From Asparagus officinalis (Eukaryota > Streptophyta > Magnoliopsida > Asparagales > Asparagaceae), in assembly GCF_001876935.1 (NCBI RefSeq), contig NC_033802.1:12434681-12498680 (forward strand): a DNA stretch of 64,000 bases. The letters are read 5' to 3'. The position numbers and the translations under genes are program-made. How positions within the stretch are numbered: the stretch's first letter is position 1; each line of letters opens with the position of its first letter. Shown here in pieces: positions 11,498-22,691 of this stretch. Below the pieces are notes generated by a model, which worked only from the letters and a program-made list of their open reading frames with translations, did not search any database and was not told where the DNA came from.

Positions 11498-12056
11498 AGA
11501 ACTCATGATGAATTTATTTTAGATCCTAAATCTAAATTAGAGAATTTGTTTATGCCTTTTTAAATCTTAATGATTGAATCTTTGTATCATATAGCTTAAA
11601 AGAACAATAGTTATACTTGAACTAGATTTTAAGGCCAAATAACAACAAAGTAAAACTCATTTAAATAAATTAAAAATGTGGATGTGATTGGAGGAGATGA
11701 AACTCACCTCATAACTTGTGATGAACTCCCAACCATGTGAGAAAGCAGATCCTCATTTGCCCAACGTTGACGATCTCACCCTCTTCTAGGTATTTTGCTT
11801 CACAAAGCTCTCAAATAGTCAAACCCAAAACATGATGTAAAATAGAATATTTCATGTAATATATCCATATAGATATAGGCAAACCTAAAACAAACCAAAG
11901 AGACCCGAATCCAAATCAGACTTGAAAAATAGTCTTCATTATTTTGCATGTAACGTTTTCGTCCGACCTCAGAATGAGGTGATTTAAGATCCGTTAGAAA
12001 TGCTATTGAAGAAACATGCAACATTTATTTTTTGAGCTATTTTAGATTTAAATTAC
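11498..12056. other. AT-rich spacer
   Basis: I see no gene, LTR end or structured repeat in this stretch. Confidence 0.4.
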
Positions 12057-12491
12057 ATCAATGTATAATGTATATATACTATTAATTGGTCTCAAATCAA
12101 CTACTATTATGCTCATTCTTCATTAAATGATATTTATCATACTATAACTCATTTAATACTATTTACTATATTATTTTTTAAAAAGAAATTTATGGGGTTT
12201 TATATTCATCCCTCTACAAAAGAATTTCGTTCTCAAAATTCTTCAAACGTATCTTTAGAGTTTAATAATACGAGAAAAGCACGTCGTGGGAATAATCTAG
12301 ATAAGGAAACCCTTACATACACATCTCATATCATTATAGGCAGTGAAAATTGCCTAAGTGTGAAAGCTAAACAGAGCTCGCCCGTAGAGCTAAACTTTTG
12401 GTCGTTAAGCTCGCCCAAAGGGCTCAATTCCACTTCATAGTTGAGCTTGCAAAGCTCGACTCCTCTTATTTCGAGCTCGCCCGCAGGGCTT
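12057..12491 (+). mobile_element. Second copy of the 5011 flank plus first 157 bp of LTR family C
   Basis: 12057-12334 copies 5011-5284. 12335-12491 copies the start of the LTR at 5285, with its TG terminus changed to TA (TATAGGCAGTG) and a shorter GAGCTC array. It is cut at GCCCGCAGGGCTT by the Tat LTR starting at 12492. The uninterrupted copy shows the same GCCCGCAGGGCTT continuing at about 5458-5470, which identifies the insertion point. Confidence 0.8.
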
Positions 12492-12790
12492 TGTAGGCGT
12501 ATAAAACTGCTTATAGGTCCCTTAACAAAGCTCGGTACGGTGATTCGACAAACCAACGAACCATCGGGCGATATATTCAAACAAGATCGGGAACGAACTC
12601 GAACTCGAACACCAAAGCGGATTTAATGCCAAATCAAGATCCAGACTGCCAAATCAGAGTCCAGATCAACAAACCGGAAAACGACGAAACAACCAACACT
12701 TGGAGGACTCCACCAAGGTGGCCGAGCCACCAAGGTGGCCGAGCCACCAAGGTGGCCGAGCCACCTGGGCCAAGGCACAGTTCTGAGTGC

Positions 12791-12800
12791 CTATAAATAG
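12791..12800 (+). promoter_or_regulatory. TATA box of LTR family A
   Basis: CTATAAATAG lies about 20 bp after the CCACCAAGGTGG array. The equivalent box in the solo LTR of the same family is at about 48359-48368. Confidence 0.75.
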
Positions 12801-13163
12801 GACTTGAGGGCTCATTTTTTAAAGGTTGGAATTTTGGTGAACTTTTCAGGCGAAACTCTGCTGGATTGAGAACTCAACCTCGGAATCTTGGAGCTTTGAA
12901 GACTTGGACATTCCAGATCTGGTTCTTGGTGATCATCCATGCTAAAAAAGGCAGGAGTTCGAGAGAGATCAGATCTGAGATCTACACGGTCATCCTCCCG
13001 ATCAAAACTTGGTTTTTGATCCCGAGAAGAGTATCGATTTCGCTTGGTCGATTTCAATTACTTAGGGCTATTATTTCCTTGGTGAAACAGTACCCCCGGC
13101 TATTATTTCCTTCGTGAAATAACACCCGTCATACCGTGTAGATCCGACCAGATCAAGATCGTG

Positions 13164-13168
13164 CGGTG
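13164..13168. repeat. Target site duplication of Athila, left copy
   Basis: CGGTG directly precedes the left LTR. The identical CGGTG at 23930-23934 directly follows the right LTR. Removing the element and one copy rejoins LTR family A as CGGTGGTCCACGG, which matches the intact solo LTR. Confidence 0.95.
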
Positions 13169-14378
13169 TGATGCGGCATAATTATGTACCAAAATTGCAA
13201 GTGCACAATTTATCAAGTTATAGTATAAAAAATATCGATCCCACGAGGAAGGTGATTTTAAGAGATTATTAGAAATGGTTCTTATATTTTGTGCATGACA
13301 ATTAGGAATAAAGAATAAGTGTGATTTTGTTGAGTGATTGTTATGAATATATGCAAAAGATAATAAATTGAATTTTAGAGGAGAGAAGGAAGAATTAAAG
13401 AATAAATGAAATCACAAGGCAAGAAAGATGAATGAATAAAATCAAGAAATAAAACCAAGAATGAAAAGAAAATTTAAGAAAGTCAAGATGGAGGATTCAA
13501 AAGAGGTAAGAAATCTAGAATATAATCCACTAACCAATTTCAATTACAAAATATAAACTATTCTCTTTTTATCATATTTCAACTTAGATTTATTAAGCAT
13601 AGATTATCAAACCATTTAAGGAAAGTGTAACCTATCAAATTATCATCTAAGTTAAAATTACTATTCATGATAAGAACAACAACATGATAATAATCCTAGA
13701 ATTCATAAGCATAACCTATCAAACCATTTAAGATAAGCATAGATTATCAAATTCTTCTTCTACCGATTAGTTCTCTAGTTGATTATCCTAAACATGAACA
13801 TTTTAAGTACAAGAGAATAATTCATACAATATAAAAGAAATTAGACTAGTTTCATACAATTCTAAGATTCCTACAAGAATTAAATTCACATCTTAAGAAA
13901 TAAAAACAAGAAAAAGAACTAATTACAAAAATAAAAAGAAAAGAAAAATCTAAACTATGAACAAGAAATAAATCTAACTACAAAGAAAATAAAAATCTAA
14001 ACTACAAAATAAATTGCAGAAATTAAATGCAAGAAAAATAAATCTACTCTACAAATTAAAGTGCAAAAAGAAATAAAAAAGACAAGAAAATAAATCTACA
14101 CTACAAGCATGAATTTAAATCTAACTAATAAGCAATAATAAAGAAATTACTAAAAAGAAATAAAAGAGAAAAGAAATGCAAACCTTCAAATTGCTCTTCA
14201 TCTCCATCCTCATCATTCAACAAAGAGGAGAAAGAACAAATTTAAAGAGAAAAAAATTATTTTTATTAATTGCAACTAAAGTTATAATTTTTGGAAGGCC
14301 TTCTCAATTAAGAGTAGCCCTCCTCTCCAAAAGGAGTTTACAAAATTTTCACACCTCTAACCCCTCACTCTCTACCCC

Positions 14379-14388
14379 TATTTATAGT
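14379..14388 (-). promoter_or_regulatory. TATA box of Athila 3' LTR
   Basis: Minus-strand ACTATAAATA. The matching box in the 5' LTR, the one that would drive the element, is at 23450-23460. Confidence 0.6.
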
Positions 14389-14475
14389 AAACATCAGTGA
14401 ATGAGAACCATTGGATTAAAATATTATCCAAAAACAATAATTTTCAGCCTTAGATTCGTAACAAACTGCCCAGCG

Positions 14476-14568
14476 TATCGATGCAGGCATCGATACATGC
14501 ATCGATGCAGACATCGATGTTGGTATCGATGCAGGCATCGATGCCGCCATCGATGCAGGCATCGATGC
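14476..14568. repeat. Period-12 ATCGAT palindrome array in Athila U3
   Basis: Eight ATCGAT cores recur at 12-bp spacing with GCAGGC, ACATGC, GCAGAC, GTTGGT or GCCGCC between them. The right LTR has a shorter version (23549-23622). The array lies 90-190 bp upstream of the TATA box in element orientation. It creates artefactual ORFs on both strands with the period-4 pattern M-x-A/V-S. Confidence 0.95.
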
Positions 14569-14878
14569 CTGCCCTTCTCCTTTTGCTGTCCGCAGCTTCT
14601 TCTTGTTGTTTGCTTTTGGGCTTTGGACATTGGGCTTTTCTTGGACTCTTGGGCTTGGGCTTTGATTCATCTCTTCATTAAATACTTGAAAGAATTCATT
14701 GGGCTTCATGGCTTCATTTCTTCATTAAATTATGGGCTTTTTGTTGAGAGATGATGGTTTTGAGATTTATTCTTCATTAACCTACCTACAGTTAAAGATA
14801 AAAACAATTATTAGTAGTATATTTATTCATATAAAATAGATAATGAGGGTATAAAATTGTAATAAAATGTGATTATCA

Positions 14879-14895
14879 AATACCCCCATACCTAA
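14879..14895 (-). promoter_or_regulatory. Athila polypurine tract
   Basis: The minus strand reads AGGTATGGGGGTATT directly before the LTR start TGATAATCA. The position and G-richness fit a plus-strand primer tract. Confidence 0.75.
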
Positions 14896-16200
14896 ACTCT
14901 TGCTAGTCCTCTAGCAAAGAAAGAAAAAGAAAATTCTAACTCACTTTCGCAGGAATCGCGGTTGTATTTAGCGCATACAACAAGCCTTTAAACCCCTAGG
15001 TTACCCTAGTGGACGAGTTATAGTCTCGTGAGGGTTTGCAGTGAATATACCCACAAAATTCGGTCAACTTGCCAAGTTAAATAAGTTAGTAAATAACAGA
15101 TTTTCCTTGATATATTTAAACATTCTAATTGAAGCTAGTTAATAATCAAGAAAATATTTTTATATATAACTCCAATGTAAATCCCCTGTAAATTCTTTTT
15201 CATTATAGCAATACAAAACCAAGTCAAATCTTAGAAATTTAATTAAAAAGTTTTGAAAAGAACATGCCAACTCTTTGTTTTAAATAACTTTCAAGTCTCT
15301 TGATCAAAAATTGTTTTTCAAGACCATATATACAAAACAACAATATATATAAAAACAATGGTTAATGTTACATATTTTTTTCTCACTCTCTAATTCTTGG
15401 TGATTGTTTTTTATTTTAACGGACTTTCTAAGTGACCATTTAACGAGTTTTGGGTCAATGAATCCCAACCCAATTGGCCTTAGGTCATTAAGTATAGAGA
15501 TACTCATTGGGCTTAATTGCTCAGTCAACTTAGGCTTTATAAGATAGAATCACCTTGAATTTAAGAGTTTTTTTTTGGTGCCCATTTTTCGCACTCTTCT
15601 TTTATAAGGTTAGTTTTTTTAAATATACATATGTGTAAGTATATATAGTCTTTAAAAAAAATTGTGTAAATCAAGATAACTTGAAAAAATATTTTCAACT
15701 CTAAGTTAAGCATGCAAAAATTTCATTATTTTTAATTAAAAATCTAAGGTAAGACTTAAGTAAAGTATACTAGTTGAAAAATCATTTCTTAAGAATTTTA
15801 TTTGGAGTTATCATAAAAGGTGAACTTGAATATGTCACTAACTAAGACTTAGAAAATTTAAAATCTATCAATTTGATCAATTATTACTTAACTCTATTAA
15901 TTTGGCAAGTGACAATATTTTTATAATTTTTTTTTTAACAAAAAGAAAGAAAAATATAACTAAAAAGGTAAAATAAAGAGGAAAATATGTATTTCTCACC
16001 CCCACACCTAAATTTTGCATTGTCCTCAATGCAAATTCGCTGAAGCACAAAGTAAAGCAGATAAAATTGGAGAACTTACAGTTGTTCGGTTGACAATGAT
16101 GATAAGGATCTGCAATTACTGTTAGTATGAGGATGAAGAAATCAAATAAGAGAAAAATTATAAGTAATTATTTTTATTTTATTATTATTATTAAATTTTT
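14896..16200. other. Athila 3' non-coding region
   Basis: This 1.3-kb AT-rich stretch separates integrase from the 3' LTR. Some Athila elements carry an env-like ORF here. I see none, and no ORF longer than about 75 codons. A C-rich motif at 15999-16010 precedes TTTTGCATTGTCCTCAATGC. Confidence 0.6.
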
Positions 16201-17109
16201 TTATAGATAATGAGGTTCATGAAGAACCAACACTTCTTCCTCTCCGAGCGTAGAAAATTCTAAAAATGGTTTCAGACGTTGACCATTTATTTTAAAAATA
16301 TTACCATTTTTAGGATTTTCTATCTCGACAGCTCCATGTGGAAAAACTTGTTTAACAAAAAATGGACCAGTCCATCTTGATCTTAATTTTCCCGGAAAAA
16401 GATGCAATTTTGAATTGTACAATAAAACTTTCTGTCCTGGAGAGAAATTTTTTCGCAAAATTGATTTGTCATGAAAAATTTTTGTTTTCTCTTTGTAAAT
16501 TTTTGAGTTTATGTATGCATCATTCCGAATTTCTTCCAACTCATTTATTTGGAGCAATCTGTTTTTACCTGCCGAGTCTGAGTCAAAATTTAACTGTTTA
16601 ATTGCCCACATTGCTCGATGTTCTAACTCCACTGGTAGGTGGCAAGCTTTCCCAAATACTAATCTGTATGATGACATCTCCAAATTGGCCTTAAAAGCTG
16701 TTCTATACGCCTACAGAGCATCACACAATTTTACAGACTAATCTTTTCTGTTATGATTAACTGTTTTTTTAGAATTTGTTTGATCTGCCTGTTTGTGACC
16801 TCTACTTGTCCACTGGTTTGGGGGTGATAGGGAGTTGACAATTTGTGTGTGATTGAATATTTTCTCATCAAAGCCTCGAAAGAACGGTTACAGAAATGTG
16901 TACCGTTATCACTAATGATCGCTCGAGGTACTCCAAACCGGGCAAAAATGTTCTCTTTCAAAAACTTGACAACGACCTTGTTGTCATTAGTTTTGCAAGC
17001 TACCGCCTCAACCCATTTTGACATGTATTCAACGGCTACTAGAATGTAGACATTTCCAAAGGAATTTGGAAATGGTCCCATGAAATCGATACCCCACAGA
17101 TCAAAAAGT
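16201..17109 (-). pseudogene. Athila integrase core and C-terminal domain
   Basis: Integrase joins retroelement cDNA to host DNA. The DDE core shows the first Asp near 17090 (WGIDFMGPFPN), the second near 16905 (ISDNGTHF) and the Glu near 16785 (SGQVEVTNRQ). The C-terminal part (16683-16201) reads GKACHLPVELEHRA, GQKVLLYNSKLHLFPGKL and SRWTGPFFV, which is diagnostic for Athila. Two in-frame TAG stops lie between core and C-terminus (about 16700-16740) where relatives have Trp (DWS and ALWAY), consistent with G-to-A change. The frame is otherwise open to the TAA stop at 16201. Confidence 0.9.
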
Positions 17110-17960
17110 TCAACAGATAAAGATAGGTTGTAGGGGCATCATATTTCTTCTAGTGACATTCCCTAAAAGCTGACAGCGGTTACAGGTTTTGCAAAACTCG
17201 AATGAATCCTTAAAGAGAGTGGGCCAATACAGCCCAGATTGGAGAACTTTTTCAGTTGTTTTTCTCAGGCCAAAGTGACCCCCACAGGATTGCTCGTGAT
17301 AAAAGGATAGAACACTCCTAGTTTCTTCTGTGGGAACACACCTCCTAAAGATCTGATCAGGACAGTATTTGAACAGATATGGATCATCCCAGTAAAAGTA
17401 TTTTACTTGGGAGAGAAAACGGGATCTATCCTGTTTGGACCAATGAGAAGGGATCTGGTTCATGACTATGTAGTTCACAATGTCGGCGAACCAGGGAACA
17501 GATTGGATTTCTAGGAGTTGTTCATCTGGAAAATGTTCATTGATTGGAACGGTTGATGTTGGTGCATTTGGGAGTCGAGAGAGGTGATCTGCTACGGGGT
17601 TCTCTGTTCCCCTTCTGTCAAGAATTTGAATGTCAAACTCTTGAAGAAGGAGAATCCATCTAATGAGCCGTGCTTTAGCATCCTTTTTGGTCAAAAGATA
17701 CTTTAGTGCGGCATGATCAGTGAAAACTTTGGTTAAGGAACCGATGAGGTAGGACCTGAATTTTTCTAAGGCAAAGACTACAGCTAAAAACTCTTTCTCT
17801 GTGACAGAGTAGTTTTGCTGGGCATCATTCAGAGTCCTACTGGCGTAGTAGATCACATGCGGTTTTCCATCAAACCGTTGTCCTAAAACAGCACCGATTG
17901 CAGAATCAGATGCATCACACATCAGTTCGAATGGTAAGGTCCAGTCCGGGCATGAATGAT
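17110..17960 (-). pseudogene. Athila RNase H and integrase zinc-binding domain
   Basis: The open frame from 17922 starts at CDASDSAIGAVLGQ, the RNase H entry motif with its catalytic Asp, continues through the YASRTLNDAQQNYSVTEKEF block and ends with GTENPVADHLSRL. The integrase HHCC zinc finger follows (HEQSCGGHFGLRK, then CKTCNRCQ), with all four ligands intact. The frame stops at 17110, just before the integrase core. The upstream junction with reverse transcriptase at 17923-17960 is frameshifted. Confidence 0.9.
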
Positions 17961-18660
17961 AGGAGCAGTGGTTAGCTCCTTTTTCAGATATTCAAAAGCT
18001 TTGAGGCAGTCGGGAGAAAAGACAAATGATGTATCCTTGGCTAAGAGATTGGTCAAGGGTCTAGCAATTTTTCTGAAATCCTAGATGAAACGTCGGTAAA
18101 AACCAGCATGACCAAGAAATGATCTGACATCTTTGACTGTTTTGGGAGGAGGGAGATTGGAAATGAGATCTACCTTAGCTTTGTCCACTTCGATTCCCCT
18201 ATTAGAAACCACATGTCCTAAGACAATGCCTTGTTTGACCATGAAATGACATTTCTCCCAATTGAGAGTCAGATCTTTCTCCCTACACCGTTCTAGGACC
18301 AGTTTAAGGTGATGTAAACATTAGGAAAATGTGTCACCAAAAATAGAAAAGTCGTCCATGAAAATTTCAAGAAATCGCTCTACCATGTCGGAAAAAATAT
18401 TGATCATGCAACGTTGGAATGTGGCCGGTGCATTGCACAGGCCAAAAGGCATGCGTCGGTATGCGAATGTTCCATACGGGCAAGTGAATATGGTTTTCTC
18501 CTGATCTTCGGGAGCGGATTTGATTGTATCCTGAATATCCATCCAGGAAATAGTAGAACTCGTGTCCTGCTAAACGCTCTAACATTTGGTCAATGAAAGG
18601 AAGAGGGAAATAATCTTTCCGAGTGGCTAAGTTGAGTTTTCGGTAGTCAATGCAAACTCG
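17961..18660 (-). pseudogene. Athila reverse transcriptase palm and thumb
   Basis: Reverse transcriptase copies element RNA into DNA. The minus strand encodes WRVCIDYRKLN (from 18662), LDGYSGYNQI, FAYRRMPFGLCNAPATFQ and the active-site box FMDDFS (about 18350-18368). The region is split by a frameshift near 18510, a stop at 18321 (FS*CLHHL) and a stop near 18078 (RRFI*DF). The polymerase motifs themselves are intact, but no continuous frame joins them. Confidence 0.9.
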
Positions 18661-20152
18661 CCATCCGGTTTGGAATCAGCTCATTAGCCTCATTTTGGAT
18701 CACGGTGATCCCAGATTTCTTTGGAACAACTTGGACTGGACTCACCCATGAACTATCAGAAATGGGATAAATGATCCCATGATCGAGACATTTCAGAATA
18801 TCTTTCCTAACTGCTTCTTTCATCACTGGGTTTAACCTACGTTGAGCATCTCTAGTAGGTTTGGCATCATCTATCAAATGGATTCGGTGTTGAACAATGG
18901 TTGGACTAATCCCTTTGATATCAGCCATGGTCCATCCAATGGCTTCCCTATTCTCTCTTAAAACATCTAAGAGAGCTTCCTTTTGACCGGTAGTCAACTC
19001 AGAAGAAATAATAACTAGTAAAGACTCGTTCTCCCCTAAGTAGGCATACTCTAAATTTTCGGGTAGAGGTTTGAGCTCTAACTTAGGGGGTTCCTCCAAA
19101 GATGGACGAAGCTGGACTCGGGGTTCTATCTCTAAAGGTTCTCGTTGCCAGCCAACAGCAAAAACATGATTAACCAGCGGTTCTATCTCAAGTTTGTCAT
19201 CAGAAAGCTCCTCAATCATTAAATCAGATACATTTGTATTATACTCACACTCTCCCTCTTGTTGTTCACTGGATATTCCTTGAATGAAATTCACTTCCAT
19301 GGGTTCATCAGATGGATCACTAGGCTGTCTCCCTAAGTTGAAGATATTAAGGTCAACAGTCATATTCCCAAAAGATAGTTTCATCTGACCGGTTCTACAG
19401 TTTATCAAAGCATTTGAGGTGGCTAAGAATGGTCTTCCTAGAATGACGGGGATTTGACTTTTGAGATTAGAAACGGGCTGCGTTTCCAAGATAATAAAAT
19501 CAACAGGGAAAATGAACTCTCCAACTTTGATCAGAACATCCTCTACCTCTCCTTTGGGAATTTTTACAGATCTATCAGCTAACTGTAGAGTGCATCTTGT
19601 AGGTTTAAGTTCTCCTACACCTAGCTGTTGATAGACTGAATAAGGAAGGAGGTTGACGCTGGCTCCCAAGTCTAGAAGTGCCTTATCAATGTGAGTGTTA
19701 CCTATGACGCATGGAATTGTAGGACAACCAGGGTCCTTGTATTTCAACGGCATTGGTTTCGAAAAAATTTCACTGAGGTTGGCAGCTAAGAAGACTTTCT
19801 TGGGAACATTGGTGGTTCTTTTCTTAGTGCATAAGTCCTTTAAGAACTTTGCATAAGAGGGAATTTGTTCTATTGCATCTAGGAGAGGGATGTTGATCTT
19901 GACCTGTTTAAATGTTTCTAGGATTTTCTCAACCTGCGGGGAGTTTTTCCTAGGTTTGAGTCTATCTGGAAAGGGAGCAACGGGCCTATACCTATCTAGA
20001 CAAGGCTCAATCTCAAGTTCAGCGTTTTGGTCATCGGAAGGAATTGCTTCATCGGAAGGATTGTTTTGAATGGGAGAAGGGGTTTGATCCGGTGGCATTC
20101 TAACCTGATTGTCTATTTGTTTTCCTGATCTCAGAGTGTGAATTGCATTCAA
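18647..20152 (-). pseudogene. Athila protease and reverse transcriptase N-terminus
   Basis: This 501-codon open frame starts after a TAA stop that replaces a probable Gln codon (NPA*LNAIHTLRSG). Residues 155-260 form the retropepsin: active-site motif LLDLGASVNLLP (Asp-Leu-Gly rather than Asp-Ser-Gly, as usual in Athila) and the ILGRPFLAT flap end. Acidic linker sequence follows. The last 120 residues begin reverse transcriptase (GWTMADIKGISP, then WVSPVQVVPKKSG). The frame is lost by a small indel near 18662, immediately before WRVCIDYRKLN. Confidence 0.9.
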
Positions 20153-20938
20153 TTAAGCTGGGTTGTTGGAACTGGATCCAGTATCTTTAGGGTTTGCAAC
20201 AGGTTGACTTGAGAATTTTCCTTTTTCTCTCTCACTTACGGCAGCGGCTAGTTGCCCAAGTTGGGTTTCTAACCGGGCTATGGATTGAGTGTTCGAGTTG
20301 AGCACTTGGCCGGTGGTTTGCATGAATGAATTTAGAGTGGTGGATGATTGGGTCAACATGTTGGTAGTTTGTGTAGAAGCTTTGATCATAGCTTCTAAAC
20401 CCTTTTCTAAGACACTCAAACGTTTGTCATGATCGGAATTTGATTGATTTGTAGGCTGGTGAGGATGAGGATGTTGGTTTGGAAAAGGTGGGTTAGAAAA
20501 ATTGTTCGGTGCGTTGAATGGGACAGTGTTTCCCCTAGGGAATTGTTGGTTTGACGCGGGAATAAAGTTTTGGTTTCCATGAGAATTTCCTTGGTTCCAA
20601 GCAAAATTGGGATGATTTCTCCAACCTGGATTGTAGGTTGGAGAAAATGGATCATTTCTAGGGCGCTGGAATGCAGCGTTCATCTGTTCTAAAGCATGGT
20701 TGTTTCCTAGAAGAGGACATTCCTCTGAAACGTGGGTAGGAGACTGACAGTTATGACATCCCGGGGCAGAAATATGATTGATTTGAGCCGGAGCTCTTTC
20801 CTTAACTTCTAAGGCTTCTAACCTCCGTAGAATCGTCGCCATCTTCGCTTCAGATGCAATGTTTGACTCCAGGGAAAGACCACTAGACTTAGATTGGGAA
20901 ACAGATGAAACCCTGTCATCACAATTTTCCCACTGCAT
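20153..20938 (-). pseudogene. Athila gag, nucleocapsid part
   Basis: The frame continues the gag of 20969-21631 after a single stop. It contains one zinc knuckle, CHNCQSPTHVSEEC (CX2CX4HX4C, all ligands present, about 20715-20755), then an Asn/Pro/Gln-rich linker and a helical segment (LSVLEKGLEAMIKASTQ). Its end is a stop replacing a likely Gln codon, beyond which the frame continues into protease. Confidence 0.85.
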
Positions 20939-20968
20939 TGTTTTCTCGGATAAACTCTCTAGAAATTC

Positions 20969-21631
20969 CTAAGCTTCATCTGCGTTTTTTCTTATAAAAT
21001 CTCCCTGACACATCGATTCTAAAGATGTTTTTGAAGAATAGTCCAATCCTTCATATATGACTTGGCACAATCGCCATTTTTCTCTACCGTGATGAGGACA
21101 TTGGATTAAAAGATCTTTAAATCGGTCAAAGTATTTCCAGAATGGCTCTCCCGGGACAATTTTGAAATTCTGAATGCTATTCCTAAGCTTTACCGTTTTG
21201 TGAATAGGGAAAAATTTCTTGAGAAAAACGGTGACAAATTCCTCCCAAGTTGAGATGGAATTTGTCGGTAAGCTGTACAGCCATTTTTTATCTTTGTCCT
21301 TTAGAGCAAATGGAATAAATCTAAGCTTAATCGCATCTTCAGTTAATTCCCTCATTTTAATCATAATACATACTTCCTCAAATTTCGAGATAAATATATA
21401 TGCATCTTCTGTATCATTACCTAGGAATTTGGGAAGCATGTTAATGAAATGCGGTCTAAGCTCGAAATTTGCTCCATTTACTTCGGGGAGTCTTATGCAA
21501 GATGGAATTATATTTCTGGTGGGGTAACACATATCCTGAAGAACGGGCTGATTTGCCATTTCTTGGATTGGTTCAACACGGATTAAGCGATGAAAATTAT
21601 CCCGAACCCAAATTTGCATACAACAAAACAA
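20969..21631 (-). pseudogene. Athila gag, capsid part
   Basis: This 220-codon frame encodes the retrotransposon gag domain: FELRPHFINMLPKFLGNDTE, then KWLYSLPTNSISTWEEF and FWKYFDRFKDLLIQCPHHG. Capsid packages element RNA. The frame ends at ADEA*EFLESL, where relatives have Trp (TGG to TAG), and reopens at once as the nucleocapsid part. The annotated first Met is probably within a longer original leader, and the true start is uncertain. Confidence 0.9.
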
Positions 21632-21772
21632 ATTTTTTTTTGTAAGGAAAGAAAGAAAATTAGTTTTTTTTAAGGAAGAAAGAAAGAAAATTAGTTTTTT
21701 TTAAAGGAAAGAAGAAAGAAAATTAGTTTTTTTTATAAAGGAAAGAAGAAAGAAAATTAGTTTTTTTTTAAT
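21627..21772. repeat. Purine/T-tract tandem repeat in Athila leader
   Basis: About four copies of a 30-36 bp unit (AGAAAGAAAATTAGTTTTTTTT plus GGAAG-type spacer) lie just upstream of gag in element orientation. Slippage is a likely source. Confidence 0.85.
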
Positions 21773-22667
21773 ATGAGAATTTAAAGAAAAAGAAAAATCC
21801 TAACAAAAACAAATCAAGGCAATCACTTGTTAATCAACTCTAACTCCAGGGTTTAGCCTAACTCCACTAGAACAGCTCCTAACCAAAAACTCCTACAGTG
21901 AAAAGATCAAAGTTTTACCCAGGTAGTTAGCCAGGTAAGGATAGTACTAGAGGGTGATCAAAGATCAATTAAGTACCTCTTTCCTTGCGGAGCGCTTTAC
22001 GCAACCCCTAAACCTTGCCTTAGACACCAACTATTCTGAGAAAACTTAAACCGGTTCACTTAAGGATTTCTTGTTCCTTATTGAGCTCGAATCCTTAGGG
22101 GCCAACGTCTAATGAGTTTTAGAAGGCTTGGGTTTGTGAAGTGAGGAATTAGTGATTTGTGGGCTAAGGAAAGGGTGATGAAATCCCTTACCTTATCTTG
22201 ATTGGGGTTTTGCCCTTAAGAATGTTTTAAGTATGTGCCAAATCAAGTGCAACAATCACTTTGGTGAATTCCTACACTATATGAAATGCAACCCTAGAAA
22301 TTAAAAGCGACTAAAAAGGATGGTAAAAAGAAAATCTTTATATTTTTTAATTATGGTCAACAACAATTAAAAGTGAGAAGGGGGAAAATTGTTTGAGTTT
22401 ATTATCTTGTTAGTTAATATCTAAGTGAAAGATGGATTTTAATATGGTCAACAAAAATGAAATCGTTTTTTTAAAAAAATCCTAATTGTCTCTAATTGTG
22501 AAGCTAGCTAAAGAGGGTGGAATTGAAAACTAGAAAGAGGACTTACCCGAAAGCAATGCTCCAAATTCTTGATCTTCAATCCAAGATTTTCAAGCTCCAA
22601 GCGGTTCCTTCACAAGAGAAATACACAAGTTAAAGAATTAAGTTAATAAAATCCTATTTTAGCACCT
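21773..22667 (-). other. Athila 5' untranslated leader
   Basis: The sequence between the primer binding site and gag has no ORF of note. Long leaders are usual for this lineage. Confidence 0.6.
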
Positions 22668-22685
22668 TCCCCGGCAACGGCGCCA
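22668..22685 (-). promoter_or_regulatory. Athila primer binding site (tRNA-Asp type)
   Basis: The minus strand reads TGGCGCCGTTGCCGGGGA, six bases inside the 5' LTR end at 22692. This is the primer site known for Athila. Confidence 0.9.
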
Positions 22686-22691
22686 AAAACA

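Larger units (their letters stand above)
12492..13168 (+). mobile_element. 5' LTR of plus-strand Tat element (family A), first part
   Basis: The LTR starts TGTAGGCGTATAAAACTGC, parallel to the solo LTR at 47868. U3 holds a 17-bp array (CCACCAAGGTGGCCGAG, three copies plus a partial, 12710-12770) that forms hairpins, and a TATA box CTATAAATAG follows at 12791-12800. The LTR is interrupted at 13168 by the Athila insertion and resumes at 23935. A diverged repeat of about 31 bp with GGCTATTATTTCCTT lies near 13066-13128. Confidence 0.85.
13169..14878 (-). mobile_element. Athila 3' LTR (left side)
   Basis: Read on the minus strand, the LTR runs TGATAATCA...GCCGCATCA (1,710 bp). A TATA box on the minus strand (ACTATAAATA) is at 14379-14388. 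Upstream of it in element orientation, 14476-14568 is a period-12 array of ATCGATGCNGGC. It contains about 450 bp of A-rich sequence (about 13803-14250) absent from the right LTR. Confidence 0.95.

Noticed and set aside
14401..14754. Overlapping ORFs on both strands with repeated M-x-A-S or RHRC patterns
   Set aside because: They are translations of the period-12 ATCGAT array in the Athila LTR; a repeat of 12 bp stays open in several frames.
14896..16200. env-like gene between Athila integrase and the 3' LTR
   Set aside because: No ORF above about 75 codons, no transmembrane pattern and no splice-site arrangement were seen.
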